Positions 42,605 through 52,005 are shown, counted from the stretch's first letter. The stretch: DNA of 64,000 nt from Lacrimispora sphenoides (GCF_900105215.1 NZ_FOIP01000002.1:682001-746000); one strand, 5' to 3'. The notes: a model not told the origin generated them from the letters alone. Translations and numbers: made by a program.

Positions 42605-43654
42605 ATGGGAAATCCAAGTGATTTAACAAAAAGAATGCTTCCGGCTCCAGTTGGCGGAGGCTTTCGGATGGAAGGATACTGGGTATGGTGTGGATCTGTG
42701 ATCAAAGGGGAAGATAACCGGTATCATATGTTTGCATCGCGCTGGCCAAAATCACAGCCGATGCATCCGGGCTGGCTTTCCCTGTCGGAAATTGTACGTG
42801 CCAGTTCCGATACGCCGGAGGGACCATATCAGTTTGAAGAGGTAATACTCCCGGCCAGAGGAGCCGAGTATTGGGATGGGAGGATGACACATAATCCTCA
42901 AATTATAAAATGTGGAGATACATACGTATTGTATTATACAGGTTCCACCCATCCATTTCCGGATTTAAAAGAGGGAGAGCGGTTGGTCCACAACGACTAT
43001 CGTTCGATTGTAGCCCGTGCGAATAAAAGAGTTGGAATTGCAACTGCAAAAAACATCTTTGGACCATGGACACGTTATGATAGCCCGATACTTCCAACCA
43101 GGCCAGGACATTTTGACAATTTCCTGACATCGAATCCGGCACCATGCATAGAAGAAGATGGTTCGGTCGTTCTGCTTTTCAAAGCGAGGTCATATAAACC
43201 GATGCCATATACAGGAGATACGTATGGACAGATGACTATCGGAGTGGCAATGGCAAAGGAAGTTTCCGGACCATATCAAGTGATGCAGGAAAGACCATTA
43301 TTTGTAGATGAATCCATAGAGATTGAGGACCCGTTTATCTGGAAGGAAGGTCCTTACTATCAGATGATTGCAAAAGACATGCATGGAAACATATGCGGTG
43401 AAAAATATGGAGGGGTCCATGGCTATTCCAAGAACGGACTTGATTGGACTCTTAACATGGGAGAACGGATCTATTCCCGCCAGGTGTTATGGGATGATGG
43501 AAAAGTTCGCCAGATGGGTAATTTAGATCGTCCCTTTATCTTATTTGAAAACGGTACGGCAACCCATATGTTCTTTGCAACGAGCGACGGGACAGAAAGC
43601 TTTTTTGATGCGGAAAACACCTGGAATATGGTGATCCCTTTAAAACAAGATTAA
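42605..43654 (+). CDS. Five-bladed beta-propeller glycoside hydrolase (GH43/GH117-like)
   Basis: 349 residues. The ATG at 42605 is preferred over 42599 because AGAGG then lies about 9 bases upstream instead of 3. Blades are visible as repeated patterns: VWCGSVIKGEDNRYHMFASR, THNPQIIKCGDTYVLYYTGS, IGIATAKNIFGPW-like strands, APCIEEDGSVVLLFKAR, IEDPFIWKEGPYYQMIAKDM. The Asp/Glu residues in these blades fit the catalytic set of the GH43/GH32/GH117 superfamily. There is no signal peptide, so it acts inside the cell. Position after the fucose genes suggests an alpha-linked deoxysugar-containing oligosaccharide, but that is inference. Confidence 0.75.
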   Translation: MGNPSDLTKRMLPAPVGGGFRMEGYWVWCGSVIKGEDNRYHMFASRWPKSQPMHPGWLSLSEIVRASSDTPEGPYQFEEVILPARGAEYWDGRMTHNPQIIKCGDTYVLYYTGSTHPFPDLKEGERLVHNDYRSIVARANKRVGIATAKNIFGPWTRYDSPILPTRPGHFDNFLTSNPAPCIEEDGSVVLLFKARSYKPMPYTGDTYGQMTIGVAMAKEVSGPYQVMQERPLFVDESIEIEDPFIWKEGPYYQMIAKDMHGNICGEKYGGVHGYSKNGLDWTLNMGERIYSRQVLWDDGKVRQMGNLDRPFILFENGTATHMFFATSDGTESFFDAENTWNMVIPLKQD

Positions 43655-43703
43655 AATATTTATTCTGCCTTATAGAAGGCTTTCTTAGAAAGGAGCAATT
43701 AGA

Positions 43704-44234
43704 ATGGAAGATTTTATGGATTTATGCCTTCGCAGGCAAAGCTGCAGAAATTTTAAAGATCAGTCAATAGAACATGAAAAGCTGGTTAAATGTGTTGAGG
43801 CGGCCCACCTGGCACCTTCCGGCTGTAATGGTCAGCCCTGGAGCTTTGTGGTAGTCGAAAATCCGGAACTTATGGAAAAGATAGCGGAAACTGCACAGCA
43901 GTTGGGGAATGGATTTGCTTCTAAAGCACGGGCGTTCTTTGTTGTGGTTGAAGAACACGCAAATTTAATGCCTCATGTAAAAAGCCTTGTGGACAGCCAG
44001 TATTTTGCTCCCGGGGATATTGGAGCAGCAATGGCTTATCTTTGCCTAGAAGCCGAATCACAGGGAATCGGTACTTGTATATTGGGAATGTTTGATAGAG
44101 AAAAAGTTGCTAAGCTGCTGGATATTCCGTTGGAAAAGCATATCTGCGGGTTAATTGCAGCTGGATATCCTGTTGATCAGTCGGTACGGAAGAAAACCCG
44201 CAAGTCACTTGATGAAATTGTCAGGTTTGTTTAA
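43704..44234 (+). CDS. Nitroreductase-family flavoprotein
   Basis: 176 residues. FMN-dependent NAD(P)H oxidoreductase fold: LRRQSCRNFKDQSIE at the start, HLAPSGCNGQPWSFVVVENP, DIGAAMAYLCLEAESQGIGT and GLIAAGYP near the C-terminus. The ATG follows AGAAAGGAGCAATTAGA. Physiological substrate unknown. It lies between a glycosidase and a strong terminator and is probably a single-gene unit or read through from upstream. Confidence 0.92.
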   Translation: MEDFMDLCLRRQSCRNFKDQSIEHEKLVKCVEAAHLAPSGCNGQPWSFVVVENPELMEKIAETAQQLGNGFASKARAFFVVVEEHANLMPHVKSLVDSQYFAPGDIGAAMAYLCLEAESQGIGTCILGMFDREKVAKLLDIPLEKHICGLIAAGYPVDQSVRKKTRKSLDEIVRFV

Positions 44235-44246
44235 ACATCTAATTCT

Positions 44247-44286
44247 AAAAGTCAGTATATTGCCTATGGCATTGTACTGACTTTTT
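44247..44286 (+). terminator. Terminator after the nitroreductase
   Basis: AAAAGTCAGTA / TACTGACTTTT with inner TGCC/GGCA pairing, then TTTCTTTT. Confidence 0.85.
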
Positions 44287-44421
44287 CTTTTGCCAACACG
44301 AAGGTGATGTAGGAGACAGGGGGATTATTAGGTATCTCAGATTTTCTTAACATCTTCTTTATACATATTTCTTTTATAATTAATACAAATAAATAAAATA
44401 ATGATAAAAAAGGAGAAAACT

Positions 44422-44526
44422 ATGTTAGAAAATTGTAGTTTTGCAATCAATTCCCCGAGAAAGATGATTATTTCTTATCTACCAAAACCATTTAATATAA
44501 AATATTTAAAGAAAACCCAATTATAG
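44422..44526 (+). CDS. Putative 34-residue peptide before the OadB-like gene
   Basis: The ATG at 44422 follows AAAAAAGGAGAAAACT, a very strong binding site; the frame ends at TAG 44524-44526. The peptide (MLENCSFAINSPRKMIISYL, then a basic Lys-rich end) has no membrane segment that I can call. No homologue is recognised. It could be a real small protein or a leader peptide; the rest of 44287-44583 is AT-rich with no other gene. Confidence 0.4.
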   Translation: MLENCSFAINSPRKMIISYLPKPFNIKYLKKTQL

Positions 44527-44583
44527 ATATAATTATTAACTTTAATAGGCGCACAATCGTGTAATAATACAAACAATTAGGAG

Positions 44584-45729
44584 ATGATCGTTATTAATTA
44601 TATTACTTACATAATAAGCAATTTAACTATATCGGAAATAATAATGATAATTTTGGCGCTTGCCCTTGCATATATGGCGGTTGAAAAAAGATATGAGCCC
44701 CTGCTTCTTCTTCCATTGGCATTTGGAATGCTCATTGCCAATATACCGAATGCGGGTCTGTCCTCTTATGATGAAGGAGGACTGATTTATTATTTATATA
44801 AGGGCATTGAGCTTGGTATTTATCCTCCCATGATTTTTATCTGCATTGGTGCAATGACAGATTTCAGTCCTTTAATATCATCACCTAAGACAGCATTAAT
44901 TGGTCTTGGAGGTCAGGTTGGTATTTTTGCGGCGATGTTTGGAGCTTTAGGTTTAGGACATATAATTTCTTATTTTGTTCCCGGTTTTGTGAACTTCACC
45001 ATGCAGGAAGCGGCAGCCATCGGAGTAATAGGAAGTTCAGACGGTCCGACTTCTATTTATATCACAAAGCAGCTGGCAAGTCATCTGCTTCCCACAATCA
45101 CGATCGCAGCGTATTCCTATATGGCTTTAGTTCCTCTTATTCAGCCGCCGATCATGAGAGCACTCACCACTCAAAAAGAAAGAATGGTAATTATGCCTAT
45201 TCCGAAAGAGGTGTCCAGGAAAAAGAGAATTCTTTTTCCTATTGCAACTACTTTGTTAGTTCTAATCTTTGTACCCTCCGCTGCTACATTAATATCAATG
45301 CTGATGCTTGGCAATCTTATCAGAGAGAGCGGTGTGGCAGAAAGGTTAGTCAGAATGCTTGAGGGCGATTTACTGAATCTTCTTACCTTATTAATTGGTT
45401 TATCCATTGGAGGAAGTGCAACCGCTGGGAGGGTATTAAATATTAAAACAGTTTTTATTATTATCTTAGGTCTTTTTGCATTTATCATGGGGACCGCAGG
45501 AGGAGTACTGGTAGCTAAAATTTTATGCAAATTGACAGGAGGAAAAGTAAATCCCCTCATTGGAAATGCAGGAGTATCTGCGATGCCAATGGCTGCCAGA
45601 ATATCACAAAGATTAGGTCACGAATACGATCCGACAAACCATCTTTTAATGCATGCAATGGGACCTATTGTTGCAAGTACCATAGGTTCAGCAATTATAG
45701 CAGGAATTTTTATTTCCATGTTCGGATAA
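44584..45729 (+). CDS. OadB-like sodium-pump decarboxylase beta subunit
   Basis: 381 residues with about nine membrane segments. Motifs of the OadB/GcdB/MmdB family: PLLLLPLAFGMLIANIPNAG, PPMIFICIGAMTDFSPLI, GVIGSSDGPTSIYI with the key Asp (D153), and NPLIGNAGVSAMPMAAR. These subunits couple decarboxylation to sodium export, but no alpha, gamma or biotin carrier gene is adjacent. The ATG at 44584 directly abuts its AGGAG, an unusual spacing; an ATT at 44593 would have normal spacing. A KdpD/KdpE-like pair follows 124 bases later. Confidence 0.9.
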   Translation: MIVINYITYIISNLTISEIIMIILALALAYMAVEKRYEPLLLLPLAFGMLIANIPNAGLSSYDEGGLIYYLYKGIELGIYPPMIFICIGAMTDFSPLISSPKTALIGLGGQVGIFAAMFGALGLGHIISYFVPGFVNFTMQEAAAIGVIGSSDGPTSIYITKQLASHLLPTITIAAYSYMALVPLIQPPIMRALTTQKERMVIMPIPKEVSRKKRILFPIATTLLVLIFVPSAATLISMLMLGNLIRESGVAERLVRMLEGDLLNLLTLLIGLSIGGSATAGRVLNIKTVFIIILGLFAFIMGTAGGVLVAKILCKLTGGKVNPLIGNAGVSAMPMAARISQRLGHEYDPTNHLLMHAMGPIVASTIGSAIIAGIFISMFG

Positions 45730-45852
45730 TAAATTAATGATAGCTAAAATAGCTAAAACAATGGTATACTAGTCATATAAGCAACGAGCACTGCCAAATG
45801 AGGCAGGAAAAGATTTTTTAATAACATATGAAAAAGTGTAGGGTGACTTGAA

Positions 45853-47346
45853 GTGAATAAGAAAAGGGCTAAAAATATTATTTTCTCTTTCTGCATTCTT
45901 TGCGGTACATTACTTATCTGCGAAGTTCTTTACCGTAATAATTTTGGATATCAGAATATAAATATTGTTATGGCTATGGCAATATTTATTATTACAGCTG
46001 TTACAGAAGGATATATTTATGGAGTATCATCAGCAGTTATAGGGGTATTTACTTATGATTTTCTCATAACTTCTCCAAGATTTGGTTTTAGTTTTACTGT
46101 GAACTTTCCGGTAACTCTTATTGTACTGCTGCTAGTTGTTTTAACAAGCAGCATTATTACAACCAGCATTAAGAAACAGGCGGAACAGGCAAGGCAGAAG
46201 TGTCAGCATGCTGAACTGCTATACAGTATTAACCGGAAGCTTCTTTCTACAAGGGATCTTGATACGATTATAAGGTACTCGATGGATTACTTAAAGGATG
46301 AGTTAATGCATTCTGTAGCTTTTTTTGAAGATATCAAACCTAATGGAAAGCTGACTCCTTACTTCTTATATGAAGAAGAAGATGTTGGGATTGAATTTTT
46401 TAAGAGAGAGGAAGTATTCAACTTCGTAAGGCTTGCTTCGGATAAGCAGGAGGCTGTGGAGGATAAAGACTATGGCTATTTTTTGCCTATCATGACTCAG
46501 AACATTACTTATGGAGTATTTGCTTTTTCTTTTAGTGAGAAGGATTTGAACAAGAAGCAAAAGATGTTTCTGGAATTAATTGCGGAGCAAACGGCTCAGG
46601 CACTTAGAATGTACCGGCTTATGTCAGAGCAGCAGGAAACTAAGGTAATGATGGAAACGGAAAAAGTAAAGAACAGCTTTTTAAGGAGTATATCTCACGA
46701 TTTAAGAACCCCGCTTACCGGTATTATAGGTGCCAGCTCTACTTTACTGGAAGAGGGGGATAAAGTTCCTTATGAAGTACGGGCCAAACTGGTAGAAGGG
46801 ATACAAAATGATTCCCAATGGCTTTTAAACATGATTGAAAACATATTGTCCATTACAAAAATTCAGAATAATGATATGGTGATTGATAAATCCGAAGAAA
46901 TCGTTGAAGAGGTGATAGAAGGGGCCGTCTTAACTTTTCACAAGCGCTTTCCTAATACTAAAATTACGATTAATCAGCCTGATAATGTGATTTTACTTCC
47001 CATGGATATTATGCTGATCTCTCAAGTCCTTACTAATATTCTGGAAAATACACAAAGACATGCAGGGGGCCGGAGATCGGATGTGACGTTAGAGGTAAAA
47101 GAAGAGGGTGATTTTGTGCGTTTTATCATAACAGATACAGGTCCGGGAATAGATCCAAAGATTCTTCCTATGCTATTTAACTTTACGATTACGCAGGAGA
47201 ACCCATATAAAGATTCAAGACGAAATTTGGGAATCGGGCTCTCCATTTGTAAAACCATAATCGGAGCCCATGGAGGAGAAATACAAGCAAATAATCGGCC
47301 GGAAGGCGGAGCACAATTTGCGTTTACGTTACCGTTTGATGAATAG
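45853..47346 (+). CDS. KdpD-like sensor histidine kinase without the N-terminal Kdp domains
   Basis: 497 residues. A GTG start follows GTAGGGTGACTTGAA. Residues 8-106 hold four membrane segments of the DUF4118 type found in KdpD; then a GAF-like region, HisKA with SISHDLRTPLTGI (H282), N-box ILENTQRHAGG and G-boxes DTGPGID and GIGLSICKTI. KdpD proper is about 900 residues with N-terminal KdpD and Usp domains, which are absent here. No kdpFABC genes are nearby. Next gene, 65 bases on, is the matching OmpR-type regulator. Confidence 0.9.
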   Translation: MNKKRAKNIIFSFCILCGTLLICEVLYRNNFGYQNINIVMAMAIFIITAVTEGYIYGVSSAVIGVFTYDFLITSPRFGFSFTVNFPVTLIVLLLVVLTSSIITTSIKKQAEQARQKCQHAELLYSINRKLLSTRDLDTIIRYSMDYLKDELMHSVAFFEDIKPNGKLTPYFLYEEEDVGIEFFKREEVFNFVRLASDKQEAVEDKDYGYFLPIMTQNITYGVFAFSFSEKDLNKKQKMFLELIAEQTAQALRMYRLMSEQQETKVMMETEKVKNSFLRSISHDLRTPLTGIIGASSTLLEEGDKVPYEVRAKLVEGIQNDSQWLLNMIENILSITKIQNNDMVIDKSEEIVEEVIEGAVLTFHKRFPNTKITINQPDNVILLPMDIMLISQVLTNILENTQRHAGGRRSDVTLEVKEEGDFVRFIITDTGPGIDPKILPMLFNFTITQENPYKDSRRNLGIGLSICKTIIGAHGGEIQANNRPEGGAQFAFTLPFDE

Positions 47347-47411
47347 TAATGATTTTTAAAGATTGTTTGCGCCTGCGGCTCAAAGAATGCAGTTTATAGA
47401 AAGGTGTTGCT

Positions 47412-48116
47412 ATGGAAAATAAACACGTTATTATGATAGTAGAGGATGAAGACGCAATCATCGAATTTATTTCTGTAAAATTGGAATTACAAGGCTATAG
47501 GGTATTGAAAGCCGTCAATGGGCAAGAAGCCATTTCCTTTGCATCATCCCATTGCCCAGATTTAATTTTGTTGGATTTGGGACTGCCGGATATGGATGGC
47601 ATGGAAGTACTTAAGTCGATCAGAAGCTGGAGTATGGTTCCTGTGATAATTATTTCGGCAAGGAATGATGAGAAGTGCATTGTATCTGCTCTTGACAGCG
47701 GTGCAGATGACTATATTACAAAACCTTTCAACAATGCAATTCTTGTGGCAAGAATCGGAACTGCTCTACGAAGAGGGCATATATCGAAAATAAAGAACAG
47801 CATTTTAAATCAGCCATTTCAATCGGCGGATTTATATATTGATTATGATAAGAGAATCGTTACGGTAGCCGGAGAAGCGGTACATTTAACCCCTATTGAA
47901 TATCGGATTATCGTTCTTCTCTCTTTGAATGCAGGCACTGTATTGACACATGAATTTCTTTGCCGTGAACTTTGGGGGCCTTATGTGAACAAAAGCAAAG
48001 CCCTTCGGGTAAATGTTGCAAACCTGAGAAGGAAAATTGAAAAAGATACGGCGAATCCTCAATACATCATTACAGAAATGGGAGTTGGATACAGATTGTT
48101 AGAAGATATAGGATAG
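47412..48116 (+). CDS. KdpE-like response regulator
   Basis: 234 residues. Receiver domain with acidic pocket VEDED, phospho-acceptor D55 in LILLDLGLPDMDG, and K in ITKPF; C-terminal OmpR-type winged helix (LTPIEYRIIVLLSLNAGTVL, LRVNVANLRRKIEKD, ITEMGVGYRL). ITEMGVGYRL is the usual KdpE ending. The ATG follows GAAAGGTGTTGCT. Partner of the upstream kinase; targets unknown, perhaps the OadB-like gene. Confidence 0.94.
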   Translation: MENKHVIMIVEDEDAIIEFISVKLELQGYRVLKAVNGQEAISFASSHCPDLILLDLGLPDMDGMEVLKSIRSWSMVPVIIISARNDEKCIVSALDSGADDYITKPFNNAILVARIGTALRRGHISKIKNSILNQPFQSADLYIDYDKRIVTVAGEAVHLTPIEYRIIVLLSLNAGTVLTHEFLCRELWGPYVNKSKALRVNVANLRRKIEKDTANPQYIITEMGVGYRLLEDIG

Positions 48117-48235
48117 TCGAAAGAGTTTGTAAAGGAACATAAGAAGTTAAAAAAGTAATTGCCTGTCATTTCATGATTTAATCTGCATAGTTTCCGGGGA
48201 AATACAAAAACTATCGACAGATAGGAGGTATCATT

Positions 48236-48454
48236 ATGGCAAAAGCAGGTATGAGAAGACCGAGTCCTTATGATTCAAACAATCATGGAACGGAGAATCA
48301 TGAGAAAATGCATCGACCAAAAAATGAGCAGGCCCATGTGCCGGAAATCCAGGGTGCTGCGAAAAATGGAAATGACAAGGCCGGTCCGGTCAATGCTCCA
48401 AACTGGGCTAGAGACGATTACAAAACGGGAAATAAGCATGACGGTGATTCATAA
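48236..48454 (+). CDS. Small hydrophilic protein of unknown function
   Basis: 72 residues. The ATG follows GATAGGAGGTATCATT, a strong site. The protein is rich in Asn, Asp, Lys, His and Pro, has no Cys and no hydrophobic stretch, and looks intrinsically disordered (RRPSPYDSNNHGTENHEKMH, NAPNWARDDYKTGNKHDGDS). No family recognised; a spore or stress-related role would be speculation. Followed directly by a strong hairpin. Confidence 0.65.
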   Translation: MAKAGMRRPSPYDSNNHGTENHEKMHRPKNEQAHVPEIQGAAKNGNDKAGPVNAPNWARDDYKTGNKHDGDS

Positions 48455-48457
48455 AGA

Positions 48458-48500
48458 GGGTGCCGCTTCGCAGCTGTGAACCAGCTATGAAGCGGCACCC
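48458..48500. terminator. Strong hairpin between convergent genes
   Basis: A perfect 12-bp GC-rich stem GGGTGCCGCTTC / GAAGCGGCACCC with inner AGCT/AGCT pairing. No T-run on either side, but it lies between the convergent genes ending at 48454 and 48525. Confidence 0.6.
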
Positions 48501-48524
48501 CGCTTATTGTATGTTTTCAGAAAG

Positions 48525-49406
48525 CTAATTTTTTAAGTAATCGATAACTCCCTGCCAGAGTATACTTCCAGAGGGCTGATATTCTGGGTCTAATTGTGTT
48601 TTCGCCTTCTCACTCATTTCTGTTAAGTTATAGCCGTCTTTTAAAACCGAGGACTTAAAAACTCCCGGTGAAAGGGCCTGATGGGGACAATCATAGATGC
48701 ATTTCAAACACCACATGCAATTAGATCCAAACTTTGGGACGCCGTTCTGGATCTTAATGTTATTAGCTGGACATTTTTTTGCACATAGACCACATTGGGT
48801 ACATTCTTTTGAGGCATGGATAGATAAGCCGAAGATTTTTGCACCAAAGTGCTCTGCTTTGCCTATAAATGCAAAAAAATAATCAAGAACCCGGGTCTTT
48901 GTAAGGTGTATTTTACCTGATAAAATCTCTGTGATGGCCTGGGTTACTTTTAGCGGAATGACATTAAGCAATTGGAGATTTAACTGGTAATCCGCCTGAG
49001 AAGCATAATTAGACGGCATAACAAACATTTTTTCATAGATTATATGATATCCCTTTTTTGCCAGCAAACGCTTACCGTGAACGCGGCAGGCGGTATTGGG
49101 TGAGATTTCACCCCCGCCGGAAACTGAGATAACTGCGGCAGGCATATTCTGTGCTTTGGGCAGATTCTTTATCCAGTGTTCCACGATAGAAGCCAGCCTG
49201 AAGGCGTATACAGGAGAGAAGATGATCAGAAGATCCGGTGCTTTTTCCTCATGATATGTATTGCAGCAAGATATATCAATTACATTTACATGTATTCCCG
49301 ATTTTATAAACTGGGTTTCAAAGCAGGATACAATGGCTTTTGTGCCTCCTGTTCCAGAGAAATATGCTAAAGTAACAGTCTTAACTTTACGCTTTCTATC
49401 TTTCAT
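48525..49406 (-). CDS. EFR1-type flavodoxin-ferredoxin fusion
   Basis: 293 residues. The ATG at 49406 follows AAGGAGACTTTT; the longer frame starts 12 codons upstream, before that site. N-terminal flavodoxin-like domain (LAYFSGTGGTKAIV, LLIIFSPVYAFR) and C-terminal 2[4Fe-4S] ferredoxin (CTQCGLCAKKCPAN, then CMWCLKCIYDCPH). This matches the EFR1 family of single-chain electron carriers common in anaerobic Firmicutes. Electron donor and acceptor unknown. Confidence 0.88.
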   Translation of the reverse strand: MKDRKRKVKTVTLAYFSGTGGTKAIVSCFETQFIKSGIHVNVIDISCCNTYHEEKAPDLLIIFSPVYAFRLASIVEHWIKNLPKAQNMPAAVISVSGGGEISPNTACRVHGKRLLAKKGYHIIYEKMFVMPSNYASQADYQLNLQLLNVIPLKVTQAITEILSGKIHLTKTRVLDYFFAFIGKAEHFGAKIFGLSIHASKECTQCGLCAKKCPANNIKIQNGVPKFGSNCMWCLKCIYDCPHQALSPGVFKSSVLKDGYNLTEMSEKAKTQLDPEYQPSGSILWQGVIDYLKN

Positions 49407-49501
49407 AAAAGTCTCCTTTGATATGAAATCATGTATATACATTATTATTGGTAATTAAGTAGAATTACAGTGTACCAGGAGAACTTACTGCTTAAAAATG
49501 C

Positions 49502-50158
49502 TCATAATCTTGGTGTCCGCATTTTAACCAGCTGAAGAAATCGTTCCTGCGATGGGGAAGAATCTTGTAGTTCTTTGTATGGAAAACTTTTGTCAAATTC
49601 TTTTGCTTTTGCTTCGTCAATATCAAATATCGGGTCCTCGAAGAAACGGCCGGAGCAATCGGACAATGCCCCCTCAGTCAGTTCAAAAGCCAGTAATGGA
49701 GCGGCATACATATTGTCAGAAGTACCAATTTTGTATGTTTCAGCCGGAACAAAACCAAATCTACTGTAATAGGAGGGGTCACCATAAATTAAAATTGCCT
49801 TGTGGCCCAAATTCCTTGCAAGCTTTTTGGTGTGTTCGATGAGTAAGGTTCCGATTCCCTGCCCTTGAAGCTCAGGAAAAACTGAAATTGGACCAAAGCT
49901 GGTAACCGGATATATCTCCCCGTTATCACACTGTATATTTGCCTTTGTATACATGATGTTTCCGACAAGCTTTTCATTTTCAGTGGCGACGATGTCCAGT
50001 TCTTTTATAAATGATTCTGATTCCCGCATCATATGCACCAAATAGTGCTCATTACAGCCCGGTACATAATGATTCCAGAACGCTTCCCGTGTCAATTCTT
50101 CAACGGTCCGGTAATCGGATGCTTTTTCTCTTCGTAACCGAATATTCTCCCTTTGCAT
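49502..50158 (-). CDS. GNAT-family acetyltransferase
   Basis: 218 residues. The ATG at 50158 follows GGAGGGAAAAATC. Acetyl-CoA binding motif A is SVFPELQGQGIGTLLIEHTKKL (quoted in part: QGQGIGTLL), with IRLRREKASDYRTVEELTRE at the start and GDPSYYSRFGFVP in motif B. Acceptor substrate unknown. Located between the EFR1 gene and the amino-acid permease on the same strand. Confidence 0.9.
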   Translation of the reverse strand: MQRENIRLRREKASDYRTVEELTREAFWNHYVPGCNEHYLVHMMRESESFIKELDIVATENEKLVGNIMYTKANIQCDNGEIYPVTSFGPISVFPELQGQGIGTLLIEHTKKLARNLGHKAILIYGDPSYYSRFGFVPAETYKIGTSDNMYAAPLLAFELTEGALSDCSGRFFEDPIFDIDEAKAKEFDKSFPYKELQDSSPSQERFLQLVKMRTPRL

Positions 50159-50244
50159 GATTTTTCCCTCCAAACATTCATATCATATTTCGATATATTG
50201 TATATCTGCAAAGCAAATTTGTAAAGGAATATTATAAACAGCAA

Positions 50245-50269
50245 GCCGCTTTTCTTTACAAAAAGCGGC
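50245..50269 (-). terminator. Terminator of the amino-acid permease gene
   Basis: GCCGCTTTT / AAAAGCGGC with a 7-base loop, followed on the minus strand by TTGCTGTTTAT. It is 33 bases after the permease stop. Confidence 0.65.
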
Positions 50270-50301
50270 CGCCAGGTTAGTAGTATTATTTTTATATTTT
50301 G

Positions 50302-51663
50302 TTAAATCTCGTTCGCTGGCTGTTTCGTACTATGCAAAAGCACAGCGCCAAATGCCATAATAACAAAAAACACAACCAGATATGCGATTGCAGCAATTCC
50401 GTGGGCAAACCAGGCGGCAGCAATCATAAATATACAACCTGCAAGGGATATGCAGGGCATAAGGAACCTGTTGAAAAAATTAAGCTCTTTCCCTTTTTTC
50501 ATGAACATAATAAAAATAGGAATGTACAGGGCGTAAATTGTAATAATGGGTAATTCTGAAGAATCAAAGCTGAAGAACCCAAACCAGTTGTCGGTTAAGT
50601 TTGCCCCATAAAAATAAAATAACCAGAGGCTGCAAAGAAATAACCCCATAATTGCGGAATTAACAGGCATATTAGTCGCCGGATCCACCTGGCTGAACAC
50701 TCTGGGCTTAGGACCAAGGCCTCTTGCAGCGATAGAATAAATTCCACGTGTGCAGCCAAGCATCAGCCCGTTTAAAGTCCCCAGGCATGATATGATGACG
50801 AATACAAATAAAAGGGAACCGCCTGCCGAGGTGAAAACTGTTTGGAATGCCAGTTTGGCACCGGTTTCGCCACCAGCCATCATCACCTCATTTTTAATCG
50901 TTCCTGCCAAACCGATATAATACAGGATGTAAACAGACATAGTAATAAAAGTACCTGCAATCAAAGCCAAAGGAAGATTTTTCTTTGCATTTTTTAATTC
51001 TGCGTTAATGCAGGTTGCAATAATCCAGCCTTCGTAGGCAAAGCTTGCTGCGACAACAGCCGTAAACAACCCGTTGGTAGTGCTTTGGGATACGTAGTGG
51101 GTGAAATTATACATGGTCATACCGCTTCGAAGTCCTGCAAACGTTCCGACAACTGCCATTAAGAATAGGGGAATCAGTTTGATAACCGTAGTGCTTACCT
51201 GGAATTTTCCTGCCAGTACAGGAGATAAAGCATTCATTGTAAAGCTTGAAACCAGATAAAGGCAGGCTATGGTCATACATTCTCCGCCTGTAATGGAAAA
51301 GCCAAAGATTACGCAGGTATATCGGGCGGAGACCCATGCAAGTACAGAGGTAATTGTGGGATAATAAATCGCTGCCATAAACCAGCCGACATAATAAGCA
51401 TACGTTTTCCCCATTGTTGCTTCTGCGTAATCTACCACACCATTGATAAACTGATATTTGGTAGCCATGACAGAAAACGTGTAAGCACAGGAAATCATTA
51501 TGATACCTCCGATCACCCACGCCAGGATGCCCTCCTTTAAATTACCGCCGGTTGCCGTAAGGATCTTTTCCGCCTTAAAAAATACACCGCTTCCGATGAC
51601 GATGCCTACAACCATTGCAATGGCTGTAAAAAGGCCATATTTCTTTTCTAATTTCGGTTCCAT
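50302..51663 (-). CDS. APC-superfamily amino acid permease
   Basis: 453 residues, about 12 membrane segments. The start TAIAMVVGIVIGSGVFFKAE contains the GSGVF-type substrate motif of the APC/LAT family; NAELKNAKKNLPLALIAG and SAGGSLLFVFVIISCLGTLN continue the family pattern. Likely an amino acid/cation symporter or exchanger. No catabolic enzyme is adjacent to define the substrate. The 342 bases upstream to the ArsR-type gene contain its promoter region. Confidence 0.92.
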   Translation of the reverse strand: MEPKLEKKYGLFTAIAMVVGIVIGSGVFFKAEKILTATGGNLKEGILAWVIGGIIMISCAYTFSVMATKYQFINGVVDYAEATMGKTYAYYVGWFMAAIYYPTITSVLAWVSARYTCVIFGFSITGGECMTIACLYLVSSFTMNALSPVLAGKFQVSTTVIKLIPLFLMAVVGTFAGLRSGMTMYNFTHYVSQSTTNGLFTAVVAASFAYEGWIIATCINAELKNAKKNLPLALIAGTFITMSVYILYYIGLAGTIKNEVMMAGGETGAKLAFQTVFTSAGGSLLFVFVIISCLGTLNGLMLGCTRGIYSIAARGLGPKPRVFSQVDPATNMPVNSAIMGLFLCSLWLFYFYGANLTDNWFGFFSFDSSELPIITIYALYIPIFIMFMKKGKELNFFNRFLMPCISLAGCIFMIAAAWFAHGIAAIAYLVVFFVIMAFGAVLLHSTKQPANEI

Positions 51664-51961
51664 AGTTTAACCAGTCCTATCATTCCATAGGATTCCTTTT
51701 TTTATTATTCTTTCATCATCAAAGAAAATAAATGCCATACAACCAGATTTGATAACATTACGGCCCTATTTATTAATGAGGAAACTTTTTTTATTTTATC
51801 ATAAAATTTAATATAAAACAGCAATATTTTTTCTATTTAAAGTTTATTTTTCGTTAAGATAATAATTTTCCAATAAAGGAAAATATAGGCACAAAAGAAT
51901 GGCCGGGATTGACAGTGTTACCGGAAGTAATGTATGATAAATATCAAATATGGGGAAAGTC

Positions 51962-51982
51962 TTTGCGCGCCTGAGGCGCAAA
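51962..51982 (+). promoter_or_regulatory. Inverted repeat before the ArsR-type gene
   Basis: TTTGCGC / GCGCAAA with a 7-base centre lies 24 bases upstream of the regulator's start and just before its ribosome binding site. Possible operator or leader hairpin. The remaining 51664-51961 is AT-rich and shows no gene. Confidence 0.4.
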
Positions 51983-52005
51983 AAAGAGTAAAAGGAGAGA
52001 GGGTC

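Noticed and set aside
45791..45819. CTGCC/GGCAG hairpin before the KdpD-like gene as a terminator or c-di-AMP switch
   Set aside because: The stem is only 5 bp, the T-run is 7 bases away and the leader is too short for known riboswitches.
48697..48882. Plus-strand open frame within the EFR1 gene
   Set aside because: It is the reverse complement of the Cys-rich ferredoxin region; codon pattern belongs to the minus-strand gene.
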